A stretch of DNA of 64,000 nucleotides, from the NCBI GenBank assembly GCA_938074205.1, contig CALJES010000003.1, positions 186,001 to 250,000 of the forward strand, read 5' to 3'. This document shows positions 46,154 through 54,911 of this stretch, piece by piece. Position 1 is the stretch's first letter. The number at the start of each line of letters is the position of its first letter. Source of the stretch: an uncultured bacterium (lineage in GTDB: Bacteria; Armatimonadota; UBA5829). Made by a program: the position numbers and the translations under genes. The notes under the pieces were generated by a model that searched no databases, was not told where the DNA came from, and was given only the letters and a program-made list of their open reading frames with translations.

Positions 46154-47278
46154 ATGCGATTGAAAGTTCTCGCCGTATGTGGTACTCGACCAGATGCTCT
46201 TAAGATGGCTCCTGTAATTATAGAGCTCCGAAAACATCCCAATGAGGTCAAGCTGTTCCTGGCTGTTACTGGGCAGCACCGCGAGATGCTCAAACAGGTG
46301 CTGGATACGTTCGGGCTTCAGCCGGATTATGATTTGGATATTATGCTAGAACGCCAATCTCTCTGCCAGATTACAACGCGGGCACTCGAAGGGTTGGACA
46401 AAGTTTTCAACGATGTATCTCCTAACATGGTTTTGGCACAGGGGGATACTACCACTACCTTCGTCGCGGCGCTTACGTCCTTTTATCACAAGATCCCGTT
46501 CGGGCACATCGAAGCAGGACTGCGGACTGAAAACAAGTTTGATCCGTTTCCTGAGGAAATAAACCGCCGATTGACGAGCGTCCTGGCAGATCTGCATTTC
46601 GCACCGACTGATAGGGCGCGTAACAATCTTATAGCGGAAGGTATACCTGATAGGGCGATATACGTGACGGGGAATACCATAATTGATGCTCTGTTAATGA
46701 TTGCTGCTCAGGATTATACGTTTGAAGATGAGCGACTCGAAAGAGCCGTGAGCTCGGGTCGATTGATAGTAGTCACCGCTCACCGGCGCGAGAATTGGGG
46801 CGAGCCGATGCGCAGGATATGTTGTGCGTTAAAGCGCATTGTGAGCCGATATCCGGATGTAAACATTGTTTTTCCTGTTCACAAGAATCCAGTTATACGC
46901 GAAATCGTGTTTCCTGAGCTAAGGGATATCGACAGGGTGACGCTGATTGAGCCGCCGGATTATGTGCCTTTCGTACACTTGATGAAGTCGGCATACCTTA
47001 TTATGACCGACTCTGGAGGCGTGCAGGAGGAAGCGCCGTCGCTAGGTAAACCTGTGTTGGTATTGAGAAACACTACCGAACGCCCGGAGGGCGTGGAAGC
47101 CGGGAATGCTAGGCTGGTCGGAACTGATATCGACAGAATGGTCGCAGAAGCTTCTAAATTGCTGGAAGACCGCACTGCTTATGAAACGATGGCGCGCGTA
47201 GCAAACCCATACGGCGATGGCCACGCCGCCGAGCGCATCTGGAATGCCATTCGGGATTTTGGAATTCATAAACAATGA
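46154..47278 (+). CDS. wecB: UDP-N-acetylglucosamine 2-epimerase (non-hydrolysing)
   Basis: A 374-aa GT-B-fold enzyme that converts UDP-GlcNAc to UDP-ManNAc. The N-terminal GTRPDALKMAPV (usually GTRPEAIKMAP), HIEAGLRTENKFDPFPEE, VTAHRRENWG and TDSGGVQEEAPSLGKP are all present, with the last binding UDP. ManNAc is needed for surface polymers, so the pairing with wecA is functional. The stop overlaps the next start in ATGA. Confidence 0.95.
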   Translation: MRLKVLAVCGTRPDALKMAPVIIELRKHPNEVKLFLAVTGQHREMLKQVLDTFGLQPDYDLDIMLERQSLCQITTRALEGLDKVFNDVSPNMVLAQGDTTTTFVAALTSFYHKIPFGHIEAGLRTENKFDPFPEEINRRLTSVLADLHFAPTDRARNNLIAEGIPDRAIYVTGNTIIDALLMIAAQDYTFEDERLERAVSSGRLIVVTAHRRENWGEPMRRICCALKRIVSRYPDVNIVFPVHKNPVIREIVFPELRDIDRVTLIEPPDYVPFVHLMKSAYLIMTDSGGVQEEAPSLGKPVLVLRNTTERPEGVEAGNARLVGTDIDRMVAEASKLLEDRTAYETMARVANPYGDGHAAERIWNAIRDFGIHKQ

Positions 47279-48402
47279 GCGAGTTTCCAGAGAACAAGGC
47301 GGATTATATAATTGCTGTCATTTGGAGGCTGCTTGTTCGGCTGGTATTGCTGGTTGCTGTAATTTTCCTTGCTCTGAGCCAAGGTCCCCATATTTTGGCA
47401 AGACTAGGCTCTATCTTTGTCTCAGTGATTGCATCAATTGTGCTGGTTTATGCTCTAATGCCCGGTGTAGATTGGCTTTGCCAGCATGGGTTTGCTTCGC
47501 TGCCAATGAAGCCGCGGAACCGCCGCCTTGTCTCAACTATTGTCGTCTTCGTGGTGTTTCTCGGGCTGGTTAGCCTGTGCGTTTATCTGTTTATCAATCC
47601 TATTCAACAGGAGCTGCGCGACTTTTCTGAAAGGGTGGGGGATTACGCTGGCCAGCTGGGCAGGCTTTTTAAGTCTGTCGCCGATTGGTACAATACTAAG
47701 GTACCTGATAGTGTAAAGGTTTTGGTGGGAAAGCTTGACTACTCTAGACTAACAACAGGTATTACTACTTCAATCCAACGTATTTTGAGAGTCCTTACCT
47801 CGTCTGTTGAATACGCCCTGGAGCTTGTGCTGATTCCGGTTCTCGCATTTTATTTCCTTCTCGACTACAAGAGTCTGACGCATGAACTCTACGCTCTTGT
47901 TCCCCCTCACAAACGCCGTCGCGCAATGCAGATTGGACGCAGCGTGGGTGAAATCCTGGAGAGCTACGTCTTCGGCCAGCTTATTCTTTGTGCAATAGCG
48001 GGGCTTCTGACGGGGTTTGTTTTGGCGCTGCTTAATATGCCATATGTGGTCGTGCTAGCACTTTTTGCAGCGGTTACAAGAGCAATACCAATAATCGGTC
48101 CCGTCCTGAGTGGAGTGCCTATTGTTCTGGTAGGACTTATATACTCGGGGGGTAGTATAGCTCTTCCCATTTACTTGTTATGTTTCGTGTGTGTGATGCA
48201 CTTCGCGGAAAGTAAGTTCATTCTGCCGAAACTCATGGAACATCGGCTGCACCTACATCCTGCAACGATCATTATAGTTCTTTTAATAGGTGCTGAGTTC
48301 TTGGGCGTTATAGGGATGTTTCTTGCTGCACCCGTGGCAGCGATTATAAGAGAGCTACTTCGTTGGTACTACATCCGGCCAGGTGACCTACGCCGCCTGT
48401 AG
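47275..48402 (+). CDS. AI-2E family transporter (PerM/UPF0118)
   Basis: A 375-aa inner-membrane protein with about eight spans and the large soluble loop after span 3 (about residues 105-180) that marks the family. Conserved-looking parts are GQLILCAIAGLLTGF, AAVTRAIPIIGPVLSGVP and PKLMEHRLHLHPATIIIVLL. Members were first linked to autoinducer-2 export; others act as Na+/H+ antiporters or have unknown cargo. The ATG overlaps the wecB stop by 4 nt, so a link to glycan or lipid-carrier export is conceivable but not shown. Confidence 0.88.
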   Translation: MSEFPENKADYIIAVIWRLLVRLVLLVAVIFLALSQGPHILARLGSIFVSVIASIVLVYALMPGVDWLCQHGFASLPMKPRNRRLVSTIVVFVVFLGLVSLCVYLFINPIQQELRDFSERVGDYAGQLGRLFKSVADWYNTKVPDSVKVLVGKLDYSRLTTGITTSIQRILRVLTSSVEYALELVLIPVLAFYFLLDYKSLTHELYALVPPHKRRRAMQIGRSVGEILESYVFGQLILCAIAGLLTGFVLALLNMPYVVVLALFAAVTRAIPIIGPVLSGVPIVLVGLIYSGGSIALPIYLLCFVCVMHFAESKFILPKLMEHRLHLHPATIIIVLLIGAEFLGVIGMFLAAPVAAIIRELLRWYYIRPGDLRRL

Positions 48403-48468
48403 TTTTCGTGTTGGCCAAGGCTGCAATGCTCCGGCCGTAAAAGTTTAACTAGGGAATGGGGTTGAAAA

Positions 48469-49278
48469 TTGGGCACGATCGAACAGGCAATAATACTGGG
48501 GATTATTCAGGGATTAACTGAGTTCATTCCGGTTTCAAGTTCTGCTCACCTAGTAACCATACCAAAGCTTTTCAAATGGCAGGATCTTGGTTTACCGTTT
48601 GATGTTGCTTGTCACTGGGGTACTCTCCTGGCTCTAGTAACCTACTTTCGCAAGGATTGGGCACGCATGCTTTCAGAGTTTTTTTGCAGCACATCGGACG
48701 GTTCTGAAATCTCCGGTCGAATGGTAGTTCCTATTATACTTGCCTGCATTCCTGCAGCTGTCGTTGGCTTTATTCTAAACGATAAGATCGAGAGCTTGCG
48801 CTCGTGGAGCTTTCTAGTGCCTACTGTGGGTTTCGTGCTGATCGGTGTAGGCTTAGTTATGCTCTTAGCGGAACGAATCAGTAAGAAACGCCGCGGAATA
48901 GCAGATATGGGTTGGCCAGACTACATCGTAATCGGAGTAGCGCAGGCGTTAGCGTTATTTCCGGGTGTTTCTCGCTCGGGGATAACAATATCCGCAGGAC
49001 TCTTCTTGAATCTCGAGCGGGCAGCGGCAGCACGATTCAGTTTTTTGCTTTCCACGCCTGTTGTTCTCGGTGCAGGCTTGATGGAGTTGGCCAAGCTGAT
49101 CAAGGCTGGTATTGATTGGGGTGAGCTTGGTGTGTTAGGTGTGGGTCTACTCACTTCCGCTTGCGCGGGTTTGGTGGCGATAACATTCTTAATGCGCTAT
49201 CTGGCTAAGAAGCCTCTTGACCCATTTGTAACCTACCGTGCATTTTTCGGTATATTCCTGTTATTGGCAAGCCAGTAA
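48469..49278 (+). CDS. uppP: Undecaprenyl-diphosphatase
   Basis: A 269-aa membrane enzyme (BacA family) that recycles undecaprenyl pyrophosphate to the monophosphate carrier. The active-site motifs are complete: QGLTEFIPVSSSAHL near the N terminus and FPGVSRSGITISAGLF at about residues 163-178. The TTG at 48469 is the only start that keeps the conserved N terminus; GGGG lies nearby. It ends the cluster that begins with wecA, so the carrier lipid is both used and regenerated by these genes. Confidence 0.95.
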   Translation: MGTIEQAIILGIIQGLTEFIPVSSSAHLVTIPKLFKWQDLGLPFDVACHWGTLLALVTYFRKDWARMLSEFFCSTSDGSEISGRMVVPIILACIPAAVVGFILNDKIESLRSWSFLVPTVGFVLIGVGLVMLLAERISKKRRGIADMGWPDYIVIGVAQALALFPGVSRSGITISAGLFLNLERAAAARFSFLLSTPVVLGAGLMELAKLIKAGIDWGELGVLGVGLLTSACAGLVAITFLMRYLAKKPLDPFVTYRAFFGIFLLLASQ

Positions 49279-49299
49279 CTGCAGTACATGAGCAGGTCA

Positions 49300-49326
49300 G
49301 TATAAGATCAAATGAAAATCTTATAC
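49300..49326 (+). repeat. Perfect inverted repeat at the uppP/DUF6785 junction
   Basis: GTATAAGAT (49300-49308) and ATCTTATAC (49318-49326) form a 9-bp perfect stem with a 9-nt loop. The loop contains part of the minus-strand stop codon. The hairpin is AT-rich and lacks a U-tract, so it may be a weak bidirectional terminator or an mRNA 3' end. Confidence 0.4.
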
Positions 49327-51284
49327 GTCTGGGTCTTTATGATCGGTCCGATGATCGCCCAAACGGAACCAATGAAAAAGTCTCCCAGAATCAGTCCTAA
49401 AAACATCGGAGCTAGGTAATTGTGGAGCTTCATTCCTCCATACCTGACAATCACAAGCTTGATAAGCCAACTGACAAAGATTGCAAACCAAAAGTAGTCC
49501 ATGGCATAGCTGACCGCCAGTGCGTATCCTGCCGGGTGAAAAGGCCACCCCACAAATGCTGATCTCAGTCGACCTAATCCTAACACCAATGCGGCTCCAA
49601 CCGCCATATAGGTCATTCGGATCGGTTCCGGTGCGGGTCTGGTAATGAGATTGTCTCGGAGACGGTCGAAAGACTCAGCCCCGACCCACCACTTATACCC
49701 CATGCATTTCGCCTGAGCTCCGTCTCGGTAGCATATTGCCAGGTTAGACCAATAGGAACTCAGTATTCCCACTGCTGCAGCTATTGCGACCACGAGAATC
49801 ATAGACCTGAGGTTTACACCTGCACCGTCTGCCATCTTGAACGATTCGAGCTGGTTGGGCATCGGATGGCTTCGATAACAGCGGTTGAACCAGTACATCG
49901 TCCATATGAGCGTCAGATTGGCCGGCCCCAGCAAGTTGTAGCCCAGCAGGCTCACCATAATCTGCTGCGGGTTGACAAAGTATATTTCGTGCGGCGTTCC
50001 AAGTTCTGCCCTTACTCGTGTTATGGCAATTGCTAGTATGAAGTATATACTGAAGAAGATAATCGCCGCCCACGCTGCCAGGTGCATGCGATGCGCAAAC
50101 CCCAGGAGCAGCAGCGTTCCGATTCCCAAGCCGTAGAACGCTTTCCTGTATAGAGCAGCCTCTGCTGGATTGCCACTGCCGTCGCGGCTGAATGCTTGCC
50201 TCCAAACGCTTCGAAGGTAGGACTTACTAGCAAGAATTATGATTAGTCCTAGCGCCAACCATGCTCCTGAAGCCTGGGACTCGTAGTATGGAAACTGATT
50301 GCGTGCACCCGCGTCCCAACCCATTGCTGCTCCCAGAACCTGAACCATCTTGCGCGCCAGGTAGAAGAACCAGCATGAAAACGAAAGGTCAAGGGGTATG
50401 AAGTAAGTTAGCCCTATGGTGAACGGATACATCGTGATTTGAAAACCATTGCCGCCGCGCGTAACAGCGTTCCAAGGACTATTGACAATGAACTGACCGA
50501 TGTTATAGTGCTTTATGCCCTGGATGTAGGGCATAGAAGGGTAAAGCGTGTGCAGCCCATTAACCAAGCCTATTGCAAACGCAATGGCAAAGCCAGTCCA
50601 CATCAGTTTGTTCGCATAAAACCTTCCAGCAGTTTCTGATGTCATTTCCATAGGTAACTGGATCAGGGGGAAAACCAGCTTCTCGTGTTCTGTCCATTGC
50701 TTCTTTACAAGAATGTTCATGCACATCATCATTCCCATCAGGACAGCCAGCAGCAAACTCCACCATGCGAGCGGGCCAATCCACACGCTGAGGATTCGCC
50801 AGTTCCAGGGATCTATTGCACCGCGGTAGAACCCCTGCAGCGCAAGTTTGTCGTTTATCAACAGGTGCTCTGGCAGGTAACGGAAGAAGAGAGTTTCATA
50901 TTTATTTGACTCGTTTGCCGCATAGTGAGCATGACCAATCGCACCAAAAAGGTTCTGAATTAGATCATGCGAGGCCAACGCTGCTGCCATAACTACCATC
51001 ACATATATGGTGATCAGTTCAGCACGCGAAAACGCAACCCGTGGGAATACTTTTCGGAGCCACAGGTTGGGTAGTGAGAGAACAAACAGTATAAAGATCG
51101 GGGTTACAAAAAGCGGCAGGCAAGTTCCGTCCAGTGCATACCACCGGACCTCAATTACCGTTATCCAGTAATTGTTGATAATTATCAGTATCAAGCCGAG
51201 CACTATTGCTCGGAGCGTTATTCCGGCCCTGGTGACAGAGGGGCTCTTGATTTCCTTCTCTACTTGATACGTATCTACTGCCAT
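49308..51284 (-). CDS. Large multi-spanning membrane protein, DUF6785-like
   Basis: A 658-aa protein with 14 or more hydrophobic segments. Distinctive stretches are INNYWITVIEVRWYALDGTC early, NILVKKQWTEHEKLVFPLIQLPM at about residue 190, and RVRAELGTPHEIYFVNP in the second half. This arrangement resembles the DUF6785/DUF6784 proteins common in Armatimonadota and Planctomycetota, which have an oligopeptide-transporter-like look but no proven cargo. I assign it from memory of such sequences. It ends convergently with uppP. Nothing marks a promoter clearly. Confidence 0.6.
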   Translation of the reverse strand: MAVDTYQVEKEIKSPSVTRAGITLRAIVLGLILIIINNYWITVIEVRWYALDGTCLPLFVTPIFILFVLSLPNLWLRKVFPRVAFSRAELITIYVMVVMAAALASHDLIQNLFGAIGHAHYAANESNKYETLFFRYLPEHLLINDKLALQGFYRGAIDPWNWRILSVWIGPLAWWSLLLAVLMGMMMCMNILVKKQWTEHEKLVFPLIQLPMEMTSETAGRFYANKLMWTGFAIAFAIGLVNGLHTLYPSMPYIQGIKHYNIGQFIVNSPWNAVTRGGNGFQITMYPFTIGLTYFIPLDLSFSCWFFYLARKMVQVLGAAMGWDAGARNQFPYYESQASGAWLALGLIIILASKSYLRSVWRQAFSRDGSGNPAEAALYRKAFYGLGIGTLLLLGFAHRMHLAAWAAIIFFSIYFILAIAITRVRAELGTPHEIYFVNPQQIMVSLLGYNLLGPANLTLIWTMYWFNRCYRSHPMPNQLESFKMADGAGVNLRSMILVVAIAAAVGILSSYWSNLAICYRDGAQAKCMGYKWWVGAESFDRLRDNLITRPAPEPIRMTYMAVGAALVLGLGRLRSAFVGWPFHPAGYALAVSYAMDYFWFAIFVSWLIKLVIVRYGGMKLHNYLAPMFLGLILGDFFIGSVWAIIGPIIKTQTYKIFI

Positions 51285-51339
51285 ACTGGGGTAAATTCTA
51301 GCAGTAGACTGAAGCGCTTAGCAACAGGAGCGACGGCCA

Positions 51340-51380
51340 AAAGAATAAGCCCGGTCCACCGCTTTTGACGGACCGAGCTT
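51340..51380 (-). terminator. Rho-independent terminator after the zinc-ribbon gene
   Basis: On the minus strand an 11-bp stem (51380-51370 with 51357-51347, one G-U pair) closes a 12-nt loop and is followed by a U-rich tract (51346-51340). It lies 33 bp after the small gene. Confidence 0.65.
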
Positions 51381-51413
51381 TCAAGGTAGGGACCAATGGC
51401 CTTGCTAATAGAA

Positions 51414-51593
51414 CTACGCAGCTCTTTCTTTATCTTTCTTGTCCATCAAGTCTTTCTTCTGGTCAATATCTATTTGTTCGATGCGCATTGAGCGCCTGGG
51501 CGACGTGCTCATACACTTTTCGCAGAGCCACTCCACCAGGTCTTGAAGATGCTCAGGAACATTTCGAATCTCGTTACCGCATCTGCAACGCAT
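51414..51593 (-). CDS. 59-aa zinc-ribbon-like protein
   Basis: A short gene with a ribosome site (GAGGAG, 12 nt upstream) and its own terminator. The product begins MRCRCGNEIRNVPEHL and continues LVEWLCEKC, so Cys 3, 5, 24 and 27 could form a zinc site. The C-terminal 30 residues are highly charged with several Lys-Asp pairs. The layout resembles small regulator-like zinc ribbons found in many bacterial genomes, but I do not recognise a named family. A TATATT element about 80 nt upstream may belong to its promoter. Confidence 0.6.
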   Translation of the reverse strand: MRCRCGNEIRNVPEHLQDLVEWLCEKCMSTSPRRSMRIEQIDIDQKKDLMDKKDKERAA

Positions 51594-51921
51594 AGACAGG
51601 CGTTTCTCCTCTCACAGTTTGACTGTTCTCTGCTTACGGGCTTGACTTGGCGCTTCTGTTACAGGCTGTGTCCCTGTAGAATATATACCCCATTTCGGCC
51701 TGTGCTTTGATATGCTGAGGTAAACAAATAGCAGAGAGACGTCAAGCATCAGTCCACAAGACAAGCGGCAGCGGCGATGTCGCATCCCAATCAGCAACGC
51801 TATGTTGTCTTTGCTTGCGGTCCAGCTACAAAGAATTACATTCAGAAGTTAACCTGATCTTGGTTGAGGTCCAATTTATTGACGCGCTTTTCTAAGTGCT
51901 TGGCCAGATCTGGCATAGCAA
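51594..51921. other. Intergenic stretch without a supported gene
   Basis: Between the zinc-ribbon gene and the end of the secreted glycosidase gene I see no supported coding frame. It contains a possible minus-strand -10 element (TATATT) for the zinc-ribbon gene and no clear terminator for the glycosidase gene. Confidence 0.4.
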
Positions 51922-53973
51922 TTATGGTGAGCTCGTCTTCAACCATCTCACGTTCTCTGCGAACATGTCCTGGTACCGCTTCTGCAAGCGCTCTCTCAGA
52001 GTTGTGTCCGCGGTAATGATAATGAGTTTGTTGAGCGTCGTTGTGCCAAGTTCGAGAGTAAGCTTCTTTCCTTTTGAGCTCCACTTCATGTCGTTCAAGC
52101 CGTCGTAAGAAATCTCGAATGCGCTTTTCGGTACAATCCACGACGGCAAATCCACCGTTACGTGAGCATTTTCTACTGGTTTTACAATCGTTCCCAATCT
52201 GTCGCAGGCCACGTTCTCGTTAACTACAACCACAGCGACTGTGTCAGCACCACAAAGCAGAGCGCGCGTCCACAGAAATCTGCTGGCTTGAACGGGGAGA
52301 TTTGCGGGACAACTTGTTGTGATAACCGGACCGGCAGTACGAACCTCTGCTCCCAGCAGTCCTATTTCTTTCCAAAGGGCGTTGGCCTCAGGTGTGCGCT
52401 CATCCAAACCGTGGCAGTATCTATCCTTGGGAAACCACCAGAAAGAAAGCCCCTTCGCTCCGGAGCCAACCGCGTAGTAGACTTCCATGCGCTTTTCCTC
52501 GGGAGTGGGATATCTGCCTTGGTAGCCTTGGTCATTGGAATAGCGTGTCGAGCACAGGATCACGTGCAGAGGTTTAGGCTGACAGCTTGACTGGGAAATT
52601 GCGCAAACCGCCTGAACGTAAGTGGGTCTAGTATGGAACTGGAAGTAATATGGGTCCCCTTGAATCGCGAAATCTTGTTGCTCGGTATAATACGGATCGA
52701 TGCACGGAATATCCGCGAGCTGGTGATACATATACCAGTTCTCGGGCTTGTAAGTGTTGTTGATATTGAGAAGCACCGGCGTTTGTGGATCCGCTTCGTT
52801 GAGGATGTGCGTCCAGTTCACTAGGTATTGCCCGAGGGCTCCCAACCTGTCCTTGGGATCGAGCAGACGACAAGCAGCGTCGTTTGCGTCCGGTTCGTCC
52901 ATCGCGAAAGTGAACACTGCGTGATGCTTGCCGTCAGGCCAGTGGGTCATGCGGCCGACGCCCATTTTCTCGCAGTATTCCCATCCTGCATCACTTAGGA
53001 AGAAATCCCTGCAGACCCCAACTACATAGGGCATTACGCAATTGATGTTGTGTTTGACATATTCCTCAATGAAACTCTTGGTTGCGGATTCAGAGTCGTC
53101 TCCTCCTCCGGGTGAACTCCACATGCCGTATACCAGTTCACGTGCCCAAGTCCTCAGGCCGTATTGGGCGGTTGCACCATCACTGTATGTGATCCGATAG
53201 TTGTGATAAGACATCCAGTCCAGCGGTTTAGTCAACTTGACGACAATAGCAGCCGTATCCAGAGTTTTATCCCAGTTCACAGTTGCCAAATGAGTGACGT
53301 CAATATCATCGATGTAAACTCTCTGCGGCCCGACTCCTCGCTTAGCGTAGTTAGGGTAGAGATAAACGGTCTTAAGGTCTGTCGAAAATGCTATTGTACT
53401 GAAATGCGGTTGAGCGCCTCTGACCGGCACGTTGATTGGCAGACGTCTGCTACCGAAAATAACATCCACCTTCAATTGATTCGCTCTTGGCACGCGACGA
53501 AGTCTAATGGTGACCTTGCCGTAACAGCCGGGTTGAACCGACGCTGGTTCTGGCTTCCACCAAACTGGCCAGCCCAACGTCTTTAGCTTCTCTATCTGCT
53601 GCGTGGGCAATTTTGATAGTAGAATACTGGAATAGTATTTATCCTCAGCGCTCTTCGGTTCATCGCTCTTACCAATTGCCTTGGAAAGCGCTATTCCTTC
53701 GAATACGATGTCGTCGACATTGACCGTTTCCCGGGTTGTGTTGCGGAAGTGGATAAATAAGTAGCCTCCTAAAGGCATTGTCGGCTTTGCGTAGATCAGT
53801 TTGTTGCCTTTTTCGTCTTTGAATGACCAGCCTTCTTGCCAAAGTTGTATATACTCGGGGAAAGACTTGTCAGCAAACCAGTACGCGCCTGTAACCTGCT
53901 GGGCGAAGACGCATGCTGTGACCAGTAGTCCGAGTGCGAATGCAATTGCGGTAGTGTCGAAAACTCTTCTCAT
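51922..53973 (-). CDS. Secreted glycoside-hydrolase-like protein, family not recognised
   Basis: A 683-aa exported protein. The signal peptide (about residues 1-25) ends near VFAQQVTG. The first 280 residues are beta-rich. The middle (about 285-560) reads as a TIM barrel, with NINCVMPYVVGVCRDFF, FTFAMDEPDAND (an acidic cluster suited to catalysis), VLLNINNTYKPENWYM and GAKGLSFWWFPKDRY as barrel strands. A C-terminal beta domain (about 590-660) closes the chain. Such layouts are common in glycosidases from polysaccharide-degrading bacteria, but I cannot name the family or substrate. An overlapping minus frame continues to 51842, which could mean a frameshift near the end. Confidence 0.6.
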   Translation of the reverse strand: MRRVFDTTAIAFALGLLVTACVFAQQVTGAYWFADKSFPEYIQLWQEGWSFKDEKGNKLIYAKPTMPLGGYLFIHFRNTTRETVNVDDIVFEGIALSKAIGKSDEPKSAEDKYYSSILLSKLPTQQIEKLKTLGWPVWWKPEPASVQPGCYGKVTIRLRRVPRANQLKVDVIFGSRRLPINVPVRGAQPHFSTIAFSTDLKTVYLYPNYAKRGVGPQRVYIDDIDVTHLATVNWDKTLDTAAIVVKLTKPLDWMSYHNYRITYSDGATAQYGLRTWARELVYGMWSSPGGGDDSESATKSFIEEYVKHNINCVMPYVVGVCRDFFLSDAGWEYCEKMGVGRMTHWPDGKHHAVFTFAMDEPDANDAACRLLDPKDRLGALGQYLVNWTHILNEADPQTPVLLNINNTYKPENWYMYHQLADIPCIDPYYTEQQDFAIQGDPYYFQFHTRPTYVQAVCAISQSSCQPKPLHVILCSTRYSNDQGYQGRYPTPEEKRMEVYYAVGSGAKGLSFWWFPKDRYCHGLDERTPEANALWKEIGLLGAEVRTAGPVITTSCPANLPVQASRFLWTRALLCGADTVAVVVVNENVACDRLGTIVKPVENAHVTVDLPSWIVPKSAFEISYDGLNDMKWSSKGKKLTLELGTTTLNKLIIITADTTLRERLQKRYQDMFAENVRWLKTSSP

Positions 53974-53993
53974 CTACTGATGCCCTCTCTGAC

Positions 53994-54023
53994 TTTACAA
54001 GTTTAACCGCTTGATTATATCAT
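53994..54023 (+). promoter_or_regulatory. Promoter of the sugar isomerase-sulfatase unit
   Basis: TTTACA (53994-53999) and TATCAT (54018-54023) are 18 bp apart. The start near 54030 is about 33 nt before the GTG, and a GGGGAGAG ribosome site lies between. Confidence 0.6.
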
Positions 54024-54062
54024 TCTAACCGACCGCAAGACGAATCGTATGGGGAGAGTGAA

Positions 54063-54872
54063 GTGAAGCCAGGGCTGGCGACGATAGCTTTAAGACGATA
54101 CGATGTTTTCCACGCGATTGACTTGGCCTCCCAAGCAGGGTTTGCGGGGGTTGAGATCTGGGGTAAGCCACCTCACATGCCAGAGGAGTTCGATCCGGAG
54201 CATACGGCGAGGGTTAGGGATCGAGTAAGGGCAAGCGGGATGAAGGTGAGCATGTTTGGTTCGTACGTCCGTCCAGGTTTGCCCGATTTCCAGCCAAAAG
54301 CAGAGGAAGCCATAAAGATCGCCAAAATACTCGGCACTCGTAGAATTCGAGTTTGGGCTGGAAACAAGGAACCTCACGAAGCCGATGAAGACGTATGGCA
54401 AGACGTCACTGGTGAACTCAAAGAATTTGCTCTGCACGCAGAAGACGAAGGAATGATTCTGGCAATGGAAATGCACGGCGGCACGCTGTGTGCAACACCC
54501 GAAGGATGTCTGCGCGTGCTCGAAATGTGCAAGGCTCCCAACTTGAAGATCAACTTTCAGGTACTTGATCCGCGCAATCCCGATCTCGAACGAGTCATAC
54601 CTATGCTTGGTAAGTACGTTGTAAACGTGCACGCACAGAACTATCGACCGTCGCGACGAGAACCCGACAAGCTCGAACTGTGCCTCATAAGGGAGGGTCT
54701 AGTAGACTACGATAGGGCCCTTGCTCTTCTGGCGGAGCAGGGCTTCAATGGTTTCGTGGAGGTCGAGTTCCTAAAGGGCGAAAACGAGAACGAAAATGTT
54801 ATGTTGGATTCTCTTCAGAAAGACGCGCAATATCTGCGCGAACTGACTGCCAAATACCAGCGTGAAGGCTGA
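54063..54872 (+). CDS. Sugar phosphate isomerase/epimerase-fold protein
   Basis: A 269-aa xylose-isomerase-like TIM-barrel protein. Barrel strands and ligands are seen at FAGVEIWGKPPHMP, RIRVWAGNKEP, ILAMEMHGG (Glu), VVNVHAQNY (His) and GFVEVEFLKG (Glu). Members isomerise or epimerise free sugars, sugar acids or cyclitols. The GTG at 54063 has GGGGAGAG in front. It is followed after 39 nt by a sulfatase, so both may process the same sulfated or substituted sugar; this is inference. Confidence 0.82.
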   Translation: MKPGLATIALRRYDVFHAIDLASQAGFAGVEIWGKPPHMPEEFDPEHTARVRDRVRASGMKVSMFGSYVRPGLPDFQPKAEEAIKIAKILGTRRIRVWAGNKEPHEADEDVWQDVTGELKEFALHAEDEGMILAMEMHGGTLCATPEGCLRVLEMCKAPNLKINFQVLDPRNPDLERVIPMLGKYVVNVHAQNYRPSRREPDKLELCLIREGLVDYDRALALLAEQGFNGFVEVEFLKGENENENVMLDSLQKDAQYLRELTAKYQREG

Positions 54873-54911
54873 ATGCGCAGTAGCCTCGCGCTTGTTTGTT
54901 AAGGAGTTACG

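Noticed and set aside
46300-48400. Quorum-sensing locus suggested by the AI-2E family name
   Set aside because: The family name is historical; no luxS or sensor gene is nearby, and the gene lies within glycan-synthesis genes.
51842-52141. 99-aa minus-strand frame overlapping the end of the secreted glycosidase
   Set aside because: Most of it lies inside the glycosidase gene in another frame and it has no ribosome site. It might be the true end of that protein after a frameshift, but nothing in the sequence decides this.
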